A stretch of DNA of 64,000 nucleotides from contig NZ_CP146241.1 of NCBI RefSeq assembly GCF_037039395.1, positions 310,001 to 374,000 of the forward strand, in the 5' to 3' direction. Origin of the DNA: Agrobacterium vitis. GTDB taxonomy: Bacteria; Pseudomonadota; Alphaproteobacteria; Rhizobiales; Rhizobiaceae. The position numbers and the translations under genes are program-made. Below the pieces are notes generated by a model. It was not told the DNA's origin. It did not search any database and saw only the letters and a program-made list of their open reading frames with translations. Below are positions 28,101 to 35,843 of this stretch, piece by piece (position 1 is the stretch's first letter; each line of letters opens with the position of its first letter).

Positions 28101-29844
28101 CCATCTGGTGCCGACGTTTTTTGCAATGCTGGACAAGCTCCCGCGCCTGCCAAACGGCAAGCTCGACCGCAAGTCTCTACCCGACCCATCGGATGAAACC
28201 ACGACGGTCACAGAAGACCAGACACCACATGATGGCTATGAAGAGAAGATCGCCGCGATCTGGGCGAAACTTCTCGGACGCGAGGCAATCGGACGCAACG
28301 ACAACTTCTTTGCGCTCGGCGGAGATTCAATCCTCGCTATTCAGGTCGTGGCTGCCGCGCGCCGCGTTGGCATTGCCATTAAGCCACGCGACATCTTCCA
28401 ATATTCAACGCTTGCAGCCCTTGCCGCATCCGTCTCCGATCTGGCGACAGAATTACCCGAGACCGGACCGATGCGCGGAGACATTCCGCTTGGCCCGGCA
28501 CAGCACTGGTTTTTTGAGCAGAATTACCCTGATATGGCCCATTGGAATCAGGCATTGGTGCTGAAACCCGGCAGGGTGATCAATGAAAAGACGCTCCAAA
28601 ACGCCTTGGACCTTCTCCACCAGACCCATGATGCGCTGCGCGGTCGTTTTTGCAAGCAAAACGGACAATGGCGTCAGGTCGTGACGGAAGCCGAAGGGGC
28701 ACCGCCGCTGCGTTCCACCCGTTGTATGGCAACCGAGGCCGATGCCGTGCTTTTGAGCGAAGCAAATGCGCTGCAACGCCGCTTCGATCTCGCCGAAGGC
28801 CCCGTTTGGGGTGCCACGCTTGTCACCATCGACGGGTGTGAGCAACGGCTGCTGATCGCAGCGCATCATCTCGTGATCGACGGCGTCTCATGGCGCATCC
28901 TGCTCGATGACCTTCAATCATGCCTCGCAGCGGGTGAAGCCGGTCTTGAGATGAACTTGCCGCCCCGAACGACAGGCATTGATAGCTGGGTGCGCAGGCT
29001 GAAAGACAGCGCGGTGTTCGATGGTGAAAAGGACCATTGGCGCACGATTACCGAGGCCAAGACCGCAGCGATCCCGACGGACCGTTCGGGCAGCAATTGC
29101 GCTGGCGACACTGAGATCATTGATCTGACAATCGATCCTGACCTCACCGGACGCCTTCTCCGGGACGTGCCGTCCTGCTATCCAATCGATGCCGAAGAAG
29201 TCATGCTTGCGGCACTTTATAATGCAATCCGCGACTGGACCGGACACGACAGGCTCCGGCTGATCCTTGAAAGTCATGGCCGGGCAGACCTGTTCGAAGG
29301 CGTCGATCTGAGCCGCACCGTCGGCTGGTTTACGGGTCTTTATCCCGTTCTCTTCAATGTCACCGGGCGCGACACCCGAACCACGTTGCTCTCGGTCAAG
29401 GAAAGCCTCCGCCGTGTTGCAAACGACGGCATCGGCTATGGCGTCCTGAAATATCTGAAGGGCGTGGCATTGCCCCGGCTGGAGGATATCGCCGAGATCC
29501 GGTTCAACTATCTTGGCCAGACGGATACGCTGTTTTCCACCGATGCCTTGCTGTCACGCGCAGCCGAGCCATCGGGCGATCCACGTGGCGCGCGCAATGC
29601 GCGCGGGGTGCTGCTCGACATCAATGCAATTGTCAGCGGCGGGCATTTGCGCATCCGCCTCGCCTATTCCCGGCAAATCCATGATCGGCAGACGATGGAG
29701 ACGCTTGCAGCGGGGCTGCAAAACCATCTCGAAAGCCTTGTCGATTTCTGCCTGACATCAACCGAAGCCGGCTATACGCCTGCGGACTTCAAGCACATGA
29801 CACTTGACCAGGATGACCTCGAAGCCATCCTGCGCAATCTCTGA
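22099..29844 (+). CDS. Two-module NRPS, C-A-PCP-C-A-PCP-E
   Basis: This is a 2581-residue synthetase. C1 has HHIISDRW near 183. A1 has YIIYTSGSTGRPKG near 652. PCP1 has FFRLGGHSLLAM (Ser about 1038). C2 has HHIVSDAQ near 1222. A2 has TSGSTGLPKG near 1692. PCP2 has FFALGGDSILAI near 2075, the GGDS form typical before epimerases. The E domain (about 2130-2560) has HHLVIDGVSWRIL, ESHGR, RTVGWFTGLYP and IRFNYLGQ. Manual alignment with GrsA gives codes DLFNTCLCFK (A1) and DLFNCALTYK (A2). Both are related to DLFN-type codes seen for small residues, but I cannot name the substrates. The second residue should be epimerised to D. It takes its chain from the preceding PKS, to which it is coupled by ATGA. 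Confidence 0.94.
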   Translation: MNELFAKIAGLSPERRALLEQKLKAQGITVPAPSGIQPRADREAAVPLSSAQKRLWFMQQLEPGTVAYNMNLALRLKGPLDRAALARAYAALIARHEPLRTRFTMGEDGQPQQIVGASGAADIGYHDCRQYPEPEKEARLHLKAFVETPYDLTRPPIRATLVAVHSHEQEHEQGHEHVLALGMHHIISDRWSMGVFARDLSTLYHAEATGTAAALAPLPVQFADWTLWQRDLLDGPALANQLAYWTESLAGELPVLELPLDRPHSLAASFSGAHLPVLIDRALSLKLRALAAEQNVSLFTLLLAAFNVLLHLYTDSDHIILGSEVANRDRPETQTMMGPLVNTLVFRNDLSGDPAFTALLQKVADAVRRGLAHQDIPFERLVEAINPERSLSDLNPLFNVKFDIQHSIAPPPGLHGLTIEPYPLREVATKYDLRFNLEDDQPDIKGKIEYSSQIFDESTIASMLVRFERLLELVVREPSRRLSTLSLLKPEEEAVIIASGSGPVRDYPAEECLHDLFLKQVEETPDADAVTDGDLTWSYRDLEAQSSRIASSLVAAGVKPGDRVGICMRRSPRMIAGILGIMRAGAAYVPLDADYPPSRLAFIAEDSGITILLVDHRPAFATQAQTLVDVTTLPDIRLEARPTVSPNHLAYIIYTSGSTGRPKGVAIEHRSVVAFMYWARERFTREEVARMLVPTSISFDLSIFELYAPLVLGGTLVVADHFLALPQLAAKVDVTFINTVPSLLQELLQEHRLPNSVQTATFCGEPLPAALVAILKRDYPNLRILNLYGPSEDTCFSTEVPLQGDHYQGGVVPIGKPLPNTQAYILDRTGRLRPPGLSGELYLGGTGLARGYFGRPEQTAERFIANPFSSEPGSRLYRTGDRIRRRADGNLEFCGRLDHQVKVRGLRIETGEIEHNLEQIAGVEKAVVAVTQGTDRQLAAFIEPQDGVRLDETELRRALSDVLPVHMVPTLWCFLPRLPQQPNGKIDRAALPSLAATVATWSSPPETETEQRAADAWADVLAIDSISRDDNFFRLGGHSLLAMRMIARLSSSLPTNAVLRKLFEFPRLKDFAAALERDETPMAAPLSAIDALPNSAAIPLSFAQQRLWTLAELEPDSAAYTVPAAIRFHGALDLEVLQHAFTALAARHPALRTRIVNRDGQPAVEIGATDIPDIAIVDADEAALPEALAAACRQPFDMATGPLFRARIFRLSTDEHVVFVALHHIVSDAQSLQLMLRDLTRFYDAGRQGKVADLPPLTLTYGDFAAWQRKQPLGEQIDYWRRLLEHAPPLLELPTDFPRGARQEFKGGSIPFHLDHALTARLVNFAHERDATPFMVLLSAFSTLLSRYSGASDVVIGTPVSERPNRALEDVIGLFVNTLALKLTHDAATSFSQQVAATRLLVLDAFRHQEAPFECVVDALSVERSWSHNPVFQVMVTWQADEPHSPCPDGLTVSPVMLAQETSKVDLTLDLRHRGDQFSGTLIYRSDLFRKETIHHMAEAFTALVEALLSTPERAQVEIDGLPERQRQQIAAWNATAKTYDAVPASLHGFFARSTERTPDAIAVTDRHRSMTYTELDQQAEALARRLVSLGIGRGSAVGICLERTVNLIASMLAVLKTGAAYVPLDPKYPKERIAFVANDASLSLLLTQEERDDFADIQTLDPTTIWNGTQAVSGTPLPHTTEGSDLAYLIYTSGSTGLPKGVAIEHRNAVAFTHWALDTFPAESFAGMLASTSVCFDLSIFEIFVTLAAGGRIFIVDDLFELPDAEFAHEITFINTVPTPMTELMRFGPLPAKAKTVCLAGEPLPPSLARAILDTGQVDALYNLYGPSEDTTYSTGCRIENEGLPIHIGKPITNTTAYVLDAALNEVPIGMPGELYLAGEGIARGYHNRPDLTAERFLPNPFDRAGQAPVLYKTGDRVRRLADGNLDYLGRADRQMKISGFRIEPGEVEAVLMRYPGVTGAAVDAWRDDTGYARLAAWIEVVAPVGKAALSAHLSRELPRHLVPTFFAMLDKLPRLPNGKLDRKSLPDPSDETTTVTEDQTPHDGYEEKIAAIWAKLLGREAIGRNDNFFALGGDSILAIQVVAAARRVGIAIKPRDIFQYSTLAALAASVSDLATELPETGPMRGDIPLGPAQHWFFEQNYPDMAHWNQALVLKPGRVINEKTLQNALDLLHQTHDALRGRFCKQNGQWRQVVTEAEGAPPLRSTRCMATEADAVLLSEANALQRRFDLAEGPVWGATLVTIDGCEQRLLIAAHHLVIDGVSWRILLDDLQSCLAAGEAGLEMNLPPRTTGIDSWVRRLKDSAVFDGEKDHWRTITEAKTAAIPTDRSGSNCAGDTEIIDLTIDPDLTGRLLRDVPSCYPIDAEEVMLAALYNAIRDWTGHDRLRLILESHGRADLFEGVDLSRTVGWFTGLYPVLFNVTGRDTRTTLLSVKESLRRVANDGIGYGVLKYLKGVALPRLEDIAEIRFNYLGQTDTLFSTDALLSRAAEPSGDPRGARNARGVLLDINAIVSGGHLRIRLAYSRQIHDRQTMETLAAGLQNHLESLVDFCLTSTEAGYTPADFKHMTLDQDDLEAILRNL

Positions 29845-29851
29845 GGACACC

Positions 29852-31543
29852 ATGCAGAATGCGAGCCAGCGCCTTGAGCGCAACAATATCGCCGACATCT
29901 ATCCGCTTGCCCCGATGCAGGAGGGCATCCTTTTTCATTCGGTGTCTTCCCCCGGCGACGGCCTCTACATGCCGCAAACGGCGCTGCGCATCACCGGCAC
30001 CGTCGATGCGGACGCTCTGAGGGCGGCGTGGCAAGGCGCAATCGACCGCCATCCGATTTTGCGTTCAGGGTTCTTCTGGGAGGAGCGCGACGAGCCGTTC
30101 CAGATCGCCTTCCGCAGCCTTCCGGTGACATTCAATATGCTCGACTGGACCGGCAGCGATCCCGCAAGCGAGCGTGACCAGCTACAAGCGCTGTTTTCCG
30201 CCAACAGGGCCGAGCCGTTTGACCTGCGCCGTCCGCCTCTCATCCGGGTCCAATGGATTCGAACCGCACAAGACCAGTCGATCATGGTCGTCTGCTACCA
30301 TCATATCATCCTCGACGGCTGGTCGATCCGTCAATTGCTCGATGAGGTGCTCTCGCTCTATCGGCGCGCAACAGGCAAGGCCGAGCCAGCCCTTCCGCCC
30401 GCGCGCCCTTACGGCGATTACATCGGTTGGCTTAAAAAACGCGAGCGGGCCGTTTCGCTTCGCTTCTGGAAGGATCGGCTTCAGGGTTTTGCGGGCGCGA
30501 CCCGGCTTCTGGCAGGGGAAGCGACAGGCCAGTTCGAGCGGCTCTGCCGAGAAGTCCCAAAGCCGCTGCATGAGACCATGCTGGCCTATGGTGCCGCCCA
30601 TGGGATTACACTCAATACGATGCTGCAAGGCGCGTTGAGCTTGCTGATTGCACGCCAGACCGGCAGCCGTGATCTCATCTTCGGCACGACGACGGCGGGG
30701 CGTCCGGCGACACTGGAGGGCGCGACGACGATGATCGGCCTCTTCATCAATACGCTGCCCGTGCGTGTCCGCCTTGAGGAAAGGCAACCCGTCTCTGACT
30801 GGCTTGCAGCCATTCAGAAAGCCCATGCCGAAACGGGTGAGCACGACCATGTACCCCTCGCCGCTATCCAAGGTCCGGGCGTTTCGCTTTTCGACACGCT
30901 GCTCGTTGTTGAGAATTTCCCGGTGCAGGCGAAGCGAGGTGATGCGCCTGCACTGCTCAAAACAGAAGGCATCGACTTTGACGAGCGAACCCATTTTCCG
31001 CTCACGCTCTGGGCAACACCGCACCCGACGGGCCTGACGCTGATGGCCGGTTTCAGCCGCGACATGCTCGCATCGGAGACCGCAGCGGCTCTGCTTGAAC
31101 GACTGGTTGATATTACCTCCATCATGATCCGCTCATCCACCACAGATGTGTGCGCAATTCTGGATGAACTGCCTTCAGTGATGGCGGCGGCTGGTCTCTC
31201 TGAGGGCGGTTCTGGGGGCGGCACCCATTTGATGCCACTGAAACAGGCAGTATCGGGCATCCCGACATCCGCAACGCCTTCCGCAACTGAAATCACACTG
31301 GCGCAAATCTGGACGGAGGTGCTCAAATGTGGTCCCCTTGATGGGCAGGCTAACTTCTTTGAGCTTGGCGGCCATTCGCTCCTTGCCGTGCGTGTCGCCA
31401 GCCGACTTCGCGGCGCGTTTTGCGTTCCGGTGCCAATGCGCGTCCTGTTTGAGCACCCCGTCCTTGCCGACCTTGCGACCTATATTGACAGCCTTCGCCC
31501 GCAAGTCCCCCAGACCACAGACTATATCGAGATTGACATATGA
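29852..31543 (+). CDS. Free-standing condensation-PCP protein (no adenylation domain)
   Basis: This 563-residue protein starts DIYPLAPMQEGILFHSV, the opening of a D-L condensation domain that follows an epimerase. HHIILDGWSIRQLLDEV is the catalytic motif (about 150). After a linker rich in Gly/Ser (about 450-475) a PCP ends it with NFFELGGHSLLAVRVASRL. No A domain is present, so the carrier must be loaded in trans or used to hand the chain on, perhaps to the TubC-docked reductase NRPS. ATG 29852 is supported by GAGGA six bases upstream and lies seven bases after the previous stop; more distal in-frame starts would lie inside the NRPS. The stop overlaps the thioesterase start. Confidence 0.9.
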   Translation: MQNASQRLERNNIADIYPLAPMQEGILFHSVSSPGDGLYMPQTALRITGTVDADALRAAWQGAIDRHPILRSGFFWEERDEPFQIAFRSLPVTFNMLDWTGSDPASERDQLQALFSANRAEPFDLRRPPLIRVQWIRTAQDQSIMVVCYHHIILDGWSIRQLLDEVLSLYRRATGKAEPALPPARPYGDYIGWLKKRERAVSLRFWKDRLQGFAGATRLLAGEATGQFERLCREVPKPLHETMLAYGAAHGITLNTMLQGALSLLIARQTGSRDLIFGTTTAGRPATLEGATTMIGLFINTLPVRVRLEERQPVSDWLAAIQKAHAETGEHDHVPLAAIQGPGVSLFDTLLVVENFPVQAKRGDAPALLKTEGIDFDERTHFPLTLWATPHPTGLTLMAGFSRDMLASETAAALLERLVDITSIMIRSSTTDVCAILDELPSVMAAAGLSEGGSGGGTHLMPLKQAVSGIPTSATPSATEITLAQIWTEVLKCGPLDGQANFFELGGHSLLAVRVASRLRGAFCVPVPMRVLFEHPVLADLATYIDSLRPQVPQTTDYIEIDI

Positions 31544-32292
31544 CTATAACGCCATCACGCCCCGTGCTTCTTTGCCTCCCGCCAGCAGGCACCGGGGCCG
31601 GGCTTTTCCGCAACTGGACACGAACCGCACCGAGCACGATGACGGTGCATGCGGTCGCGCTGCCGGGCCGCGAAGCGCGCTATACCGAACAGGCACCGCG
31701 ATCGATCGACGCGCTTGCCGATCAGCTTGCCGTTGAACTCGAGCCTTATATCGGCGGGCGGTATGCGATCTTCGGCTATTCGATGGGTGCCCTCCTCGGC
31801 TATGAAATCGCCCGCCGATTCATGGGGGCAGGTTTGCGGATGCCGGAGGTTTTCTTCGCACTCGGTTGCAATGCACCGGACCGCATGGTCTATGAGCGAG
31901 ACCCGTTCCACACCATGGAAGCTGACGCCTTTCGCCAGGCGCTCATCGATCTCGGCGGAACAGATGCTGAAATCCTGAACAATCCCGAGGCAATGGAGCT
32001 TTTCGAACCGGTGCTGCGCAATGATTTCCGGATCTGCGAGACCTATACACATGATGCGACGCGCGGCACGCTCGATTGTCCCGCCCATATTTTTCTCTCC
32101 GATGCCGACGCCTTTGTAAACCAGCAGGCAGCCGCAGCCTGGTGTGATTTCGTGACCGGCGGCACGAGCCTGCATCAGGTCACGGGGACGCATATGCTGG
32201 AGCGTTCGGTGCTTGACACGCTGCCAGCACGACTGGAAACTCTCTGGCTCGGAACTGGGGTTCGGAACTGGCGAAAATCGCCTAAGGCGTGA
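31540..32292 (+). CDS. Type II thioesterase
   Basis: This 250-residue alpha/beta hydrolase is of the NRPS/PKS editing type. It opens with LLCLPPAGTGAGLFRNW, carries the nucleophile elbow FGYSMGALLGYEIARR (Ser about 84), the family-typical ALIDLGG lid segment, an Asp in LSDADAF and the catalytic His in GTHMLER. Such enzymes clear misprimed or stalled acyl groups from carrier domains. It overlaps the C-PCP gene by four bases (ATGA) and is followed by a 10-base gap to the reductase gene. Confidence 0.93.
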   Translation: MTITPSRPVLLCLPPAGTGAGLFRNWTRTAPSTMTVHAVALPGREARYTEQAPRSIDALADQLAVELEPYIGGRYAIFGYSMGALLGYEIARRFMGAGLRMPEVFFALGCNAPDRMVYERDPFHTMEADAFRQALIDLGGTDAEILNNPEAMELFEPVLRNDFRICETYTHDATRGTLDCPAHIFLSDADAFVNQQAAAAWCDFVTGGTSLHQVTGTHMLERSVLDTLPARLETLWLGTGVRNWRKSPKA

Positions 32293-32302
32293 GGTTTAAG
32301 CG

Positions 32303-33181
32303 ATGACGTCCGCGATGGAAATACCAAGGTCGCAGGAGACACTGGTCCAGCGCGCGCTCGACGCGCAGGCCGCCTATATGCCGGATGTCCGTGCGGATAT
32401 CGGTCCGGCTGGCGCAGGATGGACGACGACCGAGGCATTCTTTTTCGATGAGGCGGCGCTTGATGAATTTCTCGCCTTCGAACAATCGCTGAACGAGGGC
32501 ACCGACATCAAGACGGCTGGGGCGCTGTTGATGACCGACTACGGCTACATTCTGGCCGCCGCTATTGTGCCGATCTTCACCGGTTTTGGCCTCATCCCGG
32601 ACCTTTCGCCGTCTCGCGTCGCGCTCTCATTCTACACGGTGGAAGAGCAACATGACGGGAAGACGCAGCGGGTGCGACGCGCCCATGTCCGTTTCCTCGA
32701 AGAGATTTTCTGGCATGGCCAACTGGGCGACGCCGCTGACGAAGAACGGCTCCGGGCCGAAATCGAGGGGCATTTTCGCCCGGTCGTCGAGGCGGTCCAC
32801 GCGCGCACGCGCCTCTCCCGCCCGGCGCTCTGGCGGCTCGCCAGTGATGCGATTGCCGGTCGCTTTCTCGATTCCGGCCGCCGTTTTGCCAGAGTTGAGG
32901 CGGCCAAGGCGTCTGCGATGCAGATCCTCAAAGTGCCCGGTTCGCCGCTTGCCAACCGTCAGCTCCACTATTTCGATCTGAGCGTGCTCGACAAGAACCA
33001 GCAGGAATTTTCATACACTTTCCGTCAACGCGGCGGCTGCTGTCGATTTTATCTCGTGAAGGACGGAGAATACTGTCCGACCTGCGTCCTGAAGGCACCT
33101 GCAGAGCGGGACGAAGAGTTGCGCCTTGCCATGCGTCAATATTTAGGTGTCGCTGACGAGAGTCAGTCAGGGACCAACTGA
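32303..33181 (+). CDS. FhuF-like [2Fe-2S] ferric siderophore reductase
   Basis: This 292-residue protein has the FhuF iron-sulfur signature at its C-terminal end: two adjacent cysteines, ten residues, then CPTC (GGCCRFYLVKDGEYCPTC). An IucA/FhuF-type domain precedes it (LMTDYGYILAAAIVPIF). It would reduce ferric siderophore in the cytoplasm to release iron. GAGG eight bases before ATG 32303 supports the start. The last codons, encoding about DESQSGTN, lie inside a RIME1-like repeat (33159-33260), so the natural C-terminus may have been replaced when that element inserted. It is the last gene of the rightward biosynthetic operon. Confidence 0.88.
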   Translation: MTSAMEIPRSQETLVQRALDAQAAYMPDVRADIGPAGAGWTTTEAFFFDEAALDEFLAFEQSLNEGTDIKTAGALLMTDYGYILAAAIVPIFTGFGLIPDLSPSRVALSFYTVEEQHDGKTQRVRRAHVRFLEEIFWHGQLGDAADEERLRAEIEGHFRPVVEAVHARTRLSRPALWRLASDAIAGRFLDSGRRFARVEAAKASAMQILKVPGSPLANRQLHYFDLSVLDKNQQEFSYTFRQRGGCCRFYLVKDGEYCPTCVLKAPAERDEELRLAMRQYLGVADESQSGTN

Positions 33182-33260
33182 ATCAGACAGTCTTTCGATT
33201 TTTTTGTCGTCGTTTGTCTTCTTGGGAAACCGGTGATCGATTGTTCCCTGACAAACTCTA
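33159..33260 (+). repeat. RIME1-like intergenic mosaic element, copy A
   Basis: This 102-bp element begins AGAGTCAGTCAGG and ends CCTGACAAACTCTA, imperfectly inverted termini. It matches copy B (40394-40498) over nearly its full length, including CAGACAG, CGTTTGTCTT, GGGAAA.CCGG and TTCCCTGACAAACTCTA. The sequence and size fit the Rhizobium-specific intergenic mosaic element RIME1. It overlaps the last codons of the FhuF-like gene and sits about 30 bp before the receptor promoter, where its hairpins could end upstream transcription. Confidence 0.75.
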
Positions 33261-33289
33261 AAAATCTCGACATTTTTTTATCGATCGGA

Positions 33290-33318
33290 GTCCCAAACCG
33301 GGAAAATCAATCGTCTAC
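33290..33318 (+). promoter_or_regulatory. Putative ECF-sigma promoter of the TonB receptor gene
   Basis: GTCCCAAACCGGG (33290-33302) followed after ten bases by CGTCTAC (33312-33318) is matched upstream of fecR at 40565-40593 at 25 of 29 positions. AAACC and CGTC have the look and spacing of -35 and -10 boxes read by group IV sigma factors. The neighbouring sigma factor gene is the obvious candidate. A start point near 33325 would exclude the ATG at 33333 as the receptor start. Confidence 0.6.
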
Positions 33319-33392
33319 CTCCCGAGCACAATGTGGAGTTGCTCCTTACGGTGGGCTGCAAAGCCTTGAATACCGGAGAGTTTGGGGGTTCT

Positions 33393-35786
33393 ATGACGAA
33401 GACTTTTTCCGCTAAAGGCGAGGCCCGGGCGAGCCTCAGAGCCGTTCTTTTTGCAGGATCGACGCTTGCTATGCTGGCACCTGCCTTGCCGGCAATGGTG
33501 CGAGAGGCGCAGGCTCAAATGTCGCAGCACGCGATTTCCGTACCGGCCGGTCCGCTTACTCCGGCGCTCAACAGCCTTGCTGCCCAGACGGGCCTCCAGA
33601 TTCTGTTCGACGCGTCGGTTGCCCAAAACAAATCGACCCGCGGCGTGAATGGGACGCTGACACCCGAGCAGGCCTTGAAGGCCGTGCTCGCCGGGACCGG
33701 CGTCGATGCTCGCTTTGCTGGCGAAAACCGGGTTACCTTGCAGAGCACGACTTCTGCCTCAGGAAGCCCGGAGCAGGAAGGAACCCTGCTCGAGCCAATC
33801 GTGATCTACGGTGCCCGCAATGCGACCACCCTTGGTGGCACGACAAGCAGTGTTGCTATTCTCAATGCCGAAAGCTTGGCGAACAGCCAGATCCGCACCA
33901 CACAGGAAACGTTTCGCCGCATGGCGAACACGATGGACAGCGCCACGGTCAATGCCGGTTTCGTGATCCGTGGCATGAGTTCCGAGGGTCTCGTATCTTC
34001 CGGTGGGCCGGCAGGCTCCATCTATATCGATGGCATCCTTCAGACGCGCTACAATGCCCGCTTCGGTGCGCGCAATCTCTGGGACGTTGAGCAGGTTGAG
34101 GTCTATCGCGGCCCGCAATCGACGCTCTCCGGCCGCGCCGCCATGACCGGAGCTGTCTACATCAAGTCGAAGGACCCGACCTTCGAGAAGGAAGTCGAGG
34201 TTTCCACGACCGTTGGTACCGATCATCTCGTGGGTACCGCCATCACGGTCAACACGCCTATCGTAGAGGATCAGGTCGCGCTGCGGCTGTCCGGGTCCTA
34301 TGAACGTTCGAAGGCCCAGCCCAGCTACTCCGATTTCAAGTCATATGACAATTACGACGATCTGATCACCGATATCAGCGGCATTGCGCGCGCCAAGCTG
34401 CTATTGACGCCGTCAGAGCTGCCGGACACCCGCGCAGTGCTCACTTATTCCTACTCGAAAGACCGGCCGAACGACGCACTCGTCGGGCTCTATTCGGGGC
34501 GGGGTGATTTCAATAACGCACCCGTCACCTACACCGAATATCGCTGGACCGAGGCGCATAATCTCGGACTTGAGGTCACCCACGACATTTCTGAAACCCT
34601 GCGCTTCACATCGCAGACCGGCTATCAATATGGCATCAATAACCGGCGCTCCATTGATTATGGCACCGAAAACGTCGTCAACGGTATCACCGGCGAAGAT
34701 GACAACTCCATCGTCACCCAGGAATTCCGCCTGAACTACGAAGGCGATCGCTGGAAATGGGTGACCGGCATCTATGGCAGCTACGAAAAGTGGGATGGTG
34801 CCACGGATATCGTTGCGTTCGATTATTACCAGCAGAATGACACGCAGCACCGCACAACCGCGAACCTGGCCATCTTCGGTGAAGCGACCTACGAGTTTGC
34901 ACCGACCTGGTTTGCGACGCTGGGCGGACGCCTGGATTACCTGAGAGACAAGGACCACCAGCAGAATTATTCCGGTCTGATCGATGACTCCCCTGTCCTG
35001 ACTGGTGACCCGACGTCCCTTACCGAATATAATTTCGTGCCTAAAGTCGGCATATCCAAGGAGTTCGGCAGCAACCAGAAGGTGGGCCTCACCTATACGG
35101 AAGGCTTCCGCTCTGGTGGGTCCTATCTCGACCGCGTGACGGGCGAACTCGGCACCTATGATCCGGAATACTCGAAGAACGTCGAACTCTCGTACAAGGG
35201 AACGCTGCTGGACGACCGCCTGACGTTGAATGCCAATCTGTTCTACACCAAGTATTCGGATCAGCAGGTCGAGATCAGGCCTGATCCTTCTATCCCCGGT
35301 TATCGCATCATTTCGAACGCCGCCACATCGCGGTCCTGGGGTTTCGAAATCGAACCGTCCATGCAGGTCACGGACCAGTTCACCACCTTTGCATCAATCG
35401 GTTACCTGAACACCAAGTTCATTGACTTCAACCATGCGGCACTCAGCGAACCGCAGGACGGCAAGTCCTTTCCTGAAGCACCGGAATGGAGCCTGGGCTT
35501 TGGTGGCCGTTATGAGTTCCAAAATGGTGTTTTTGTCGGTGCCGATGCGAAGTACACAACGAGCTATAATTCGCGCTTCGGTACGAATGGCATGTACAAG
35601 ATCGATGCGCGCTTCATCGTCAACGCACAGGTGGGCTTCAAGAAGAACAACTGGGAAGTGACGCTGTTTTCGGAGAACTTGACGGATGAAAAATACTTCA
35701 CGCTGATTGATCCGGATTACTCGCTGCCCTACGGCCAGGCTGGTAAGCGCCGGTCATTCGGATTGAACCTCCGGGCCAAGTTCTGA
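33393..35786 (+). CDS. TonB-dependent siderophore receptor with STN signalling domain (FecA/FpvA type)
   Basis: This 797-residue outer-membrane receptor starts at ATG 33393 with a signal peptide (about 1-43, ending REAQAQ). The ATG at 33333 is rejected because it lies about 15 bases after the promoter -10 box. The STN domain (about 45-120: HAISVPAGPLTPALNSLAAQ) marks a transducer that signals through FecR to an ECF sigma factor. A plug domain with NAGFVIRGM and SIYIDGILQ and a 22-strand barrel ending in GLNLRAKF follow. The C-terminal Phe is typical of barrel proteins. It should import the ferric form of the siderophore made by the cluster. A hairpin terminator follows at 35795-35821. Confidence 0.95.
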   Translation: MTKTFSAKGEARASLRAVLFAGSTLAMLAPALPAMVREAQAQMSQHAISVPAGPLTPALNSLAAQTGLQILFDASVAQNKSTRGVNGTLTPEQALKAVLAGTGVDARFAGENRVTLQSTTSASGSPEQEGTLLEPIVIYGARNATTLGGTTSSVAILNAESLANSQIRTTQETFRRMANTMDSATVNAGFVIRGMSSEGLVSSGGPAGSIYIDGILQTRYNARFGARNLWDVEQVEVYRGPQSTLSGRAAMTGAVYIKSKDPTFEKEVEVSTTVGTDHLVGTAITVNTPIVEDQVALRLSGSYERSKAQPSYSDFKSYDNYDDLITDISGIARAKLLLTPSELPDTRAVLTYSYSKDRPNDALVGLYSGRGDFNNAPVTYTEYRWTEAHNLGLEVTHDISETLRFTSQTGYQYGINNRRSIDYGTENVVNGITGEDDNSIVTQEFRLNYEGDRWKWVTGIYGSYEKWDGATDIVAFDYYQQNDTQHRTTANLAIFGEATYEFAPTWFATLGGRLDYLRDKDHQQNYSGLIDDSPVLTGDPTSLTEYNFVPKVGISKEFGSNQKVGLTYTEGFRSGGSYLDRVTGELGTYDPEYSKNVELSYKGTLLDDRLTLNANLFYTKYSDQQVEIRPDPSIPGYRIISNAATSRSWGFEIEPSMQVTDQFTTFASIGYLNTKFIDFNHAALSEPQDGKSFPEAPEWSLGFGGRYEFQNGVFVGADAKYTTSYNSRFGTNGMYKIDARFIVNAQVGFKKNNWEVTLFSENLTDEKYFTLIDPDYSLPYGQAGKRRSFGLNLRAKF

Positions 35787-35794
35787 TCATCTCG

Positions 35795-35821
35795 GGCTGC
35801 GGGGGCACCACCCCCGCAGCC
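35795..35821 (+). terminator. Hairpin terminator or attenuator after the receptor gene
   Basis: GGCTGCGGGGG and CCCCCGCAGCC form a perfect 11-bp stem with a CACCA loop, eight bases after the receptor stop. Only a weak T-rich tail (AATTTCGATTT) follows, so it may lower rather than stop transcription into the transporter genes 23 bases downstream. Confidence 0.6.
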
Positions 35822-35843
35822 AATTTCGATTTCCGGCGACAAA

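Noticed and set aside
33333..33392. Upstream ATG for the TonB receptor
   Set aside because: It lies about 15 bases after the -10-like CGTCTAC and would put 20 polar residues before the signal peptide.
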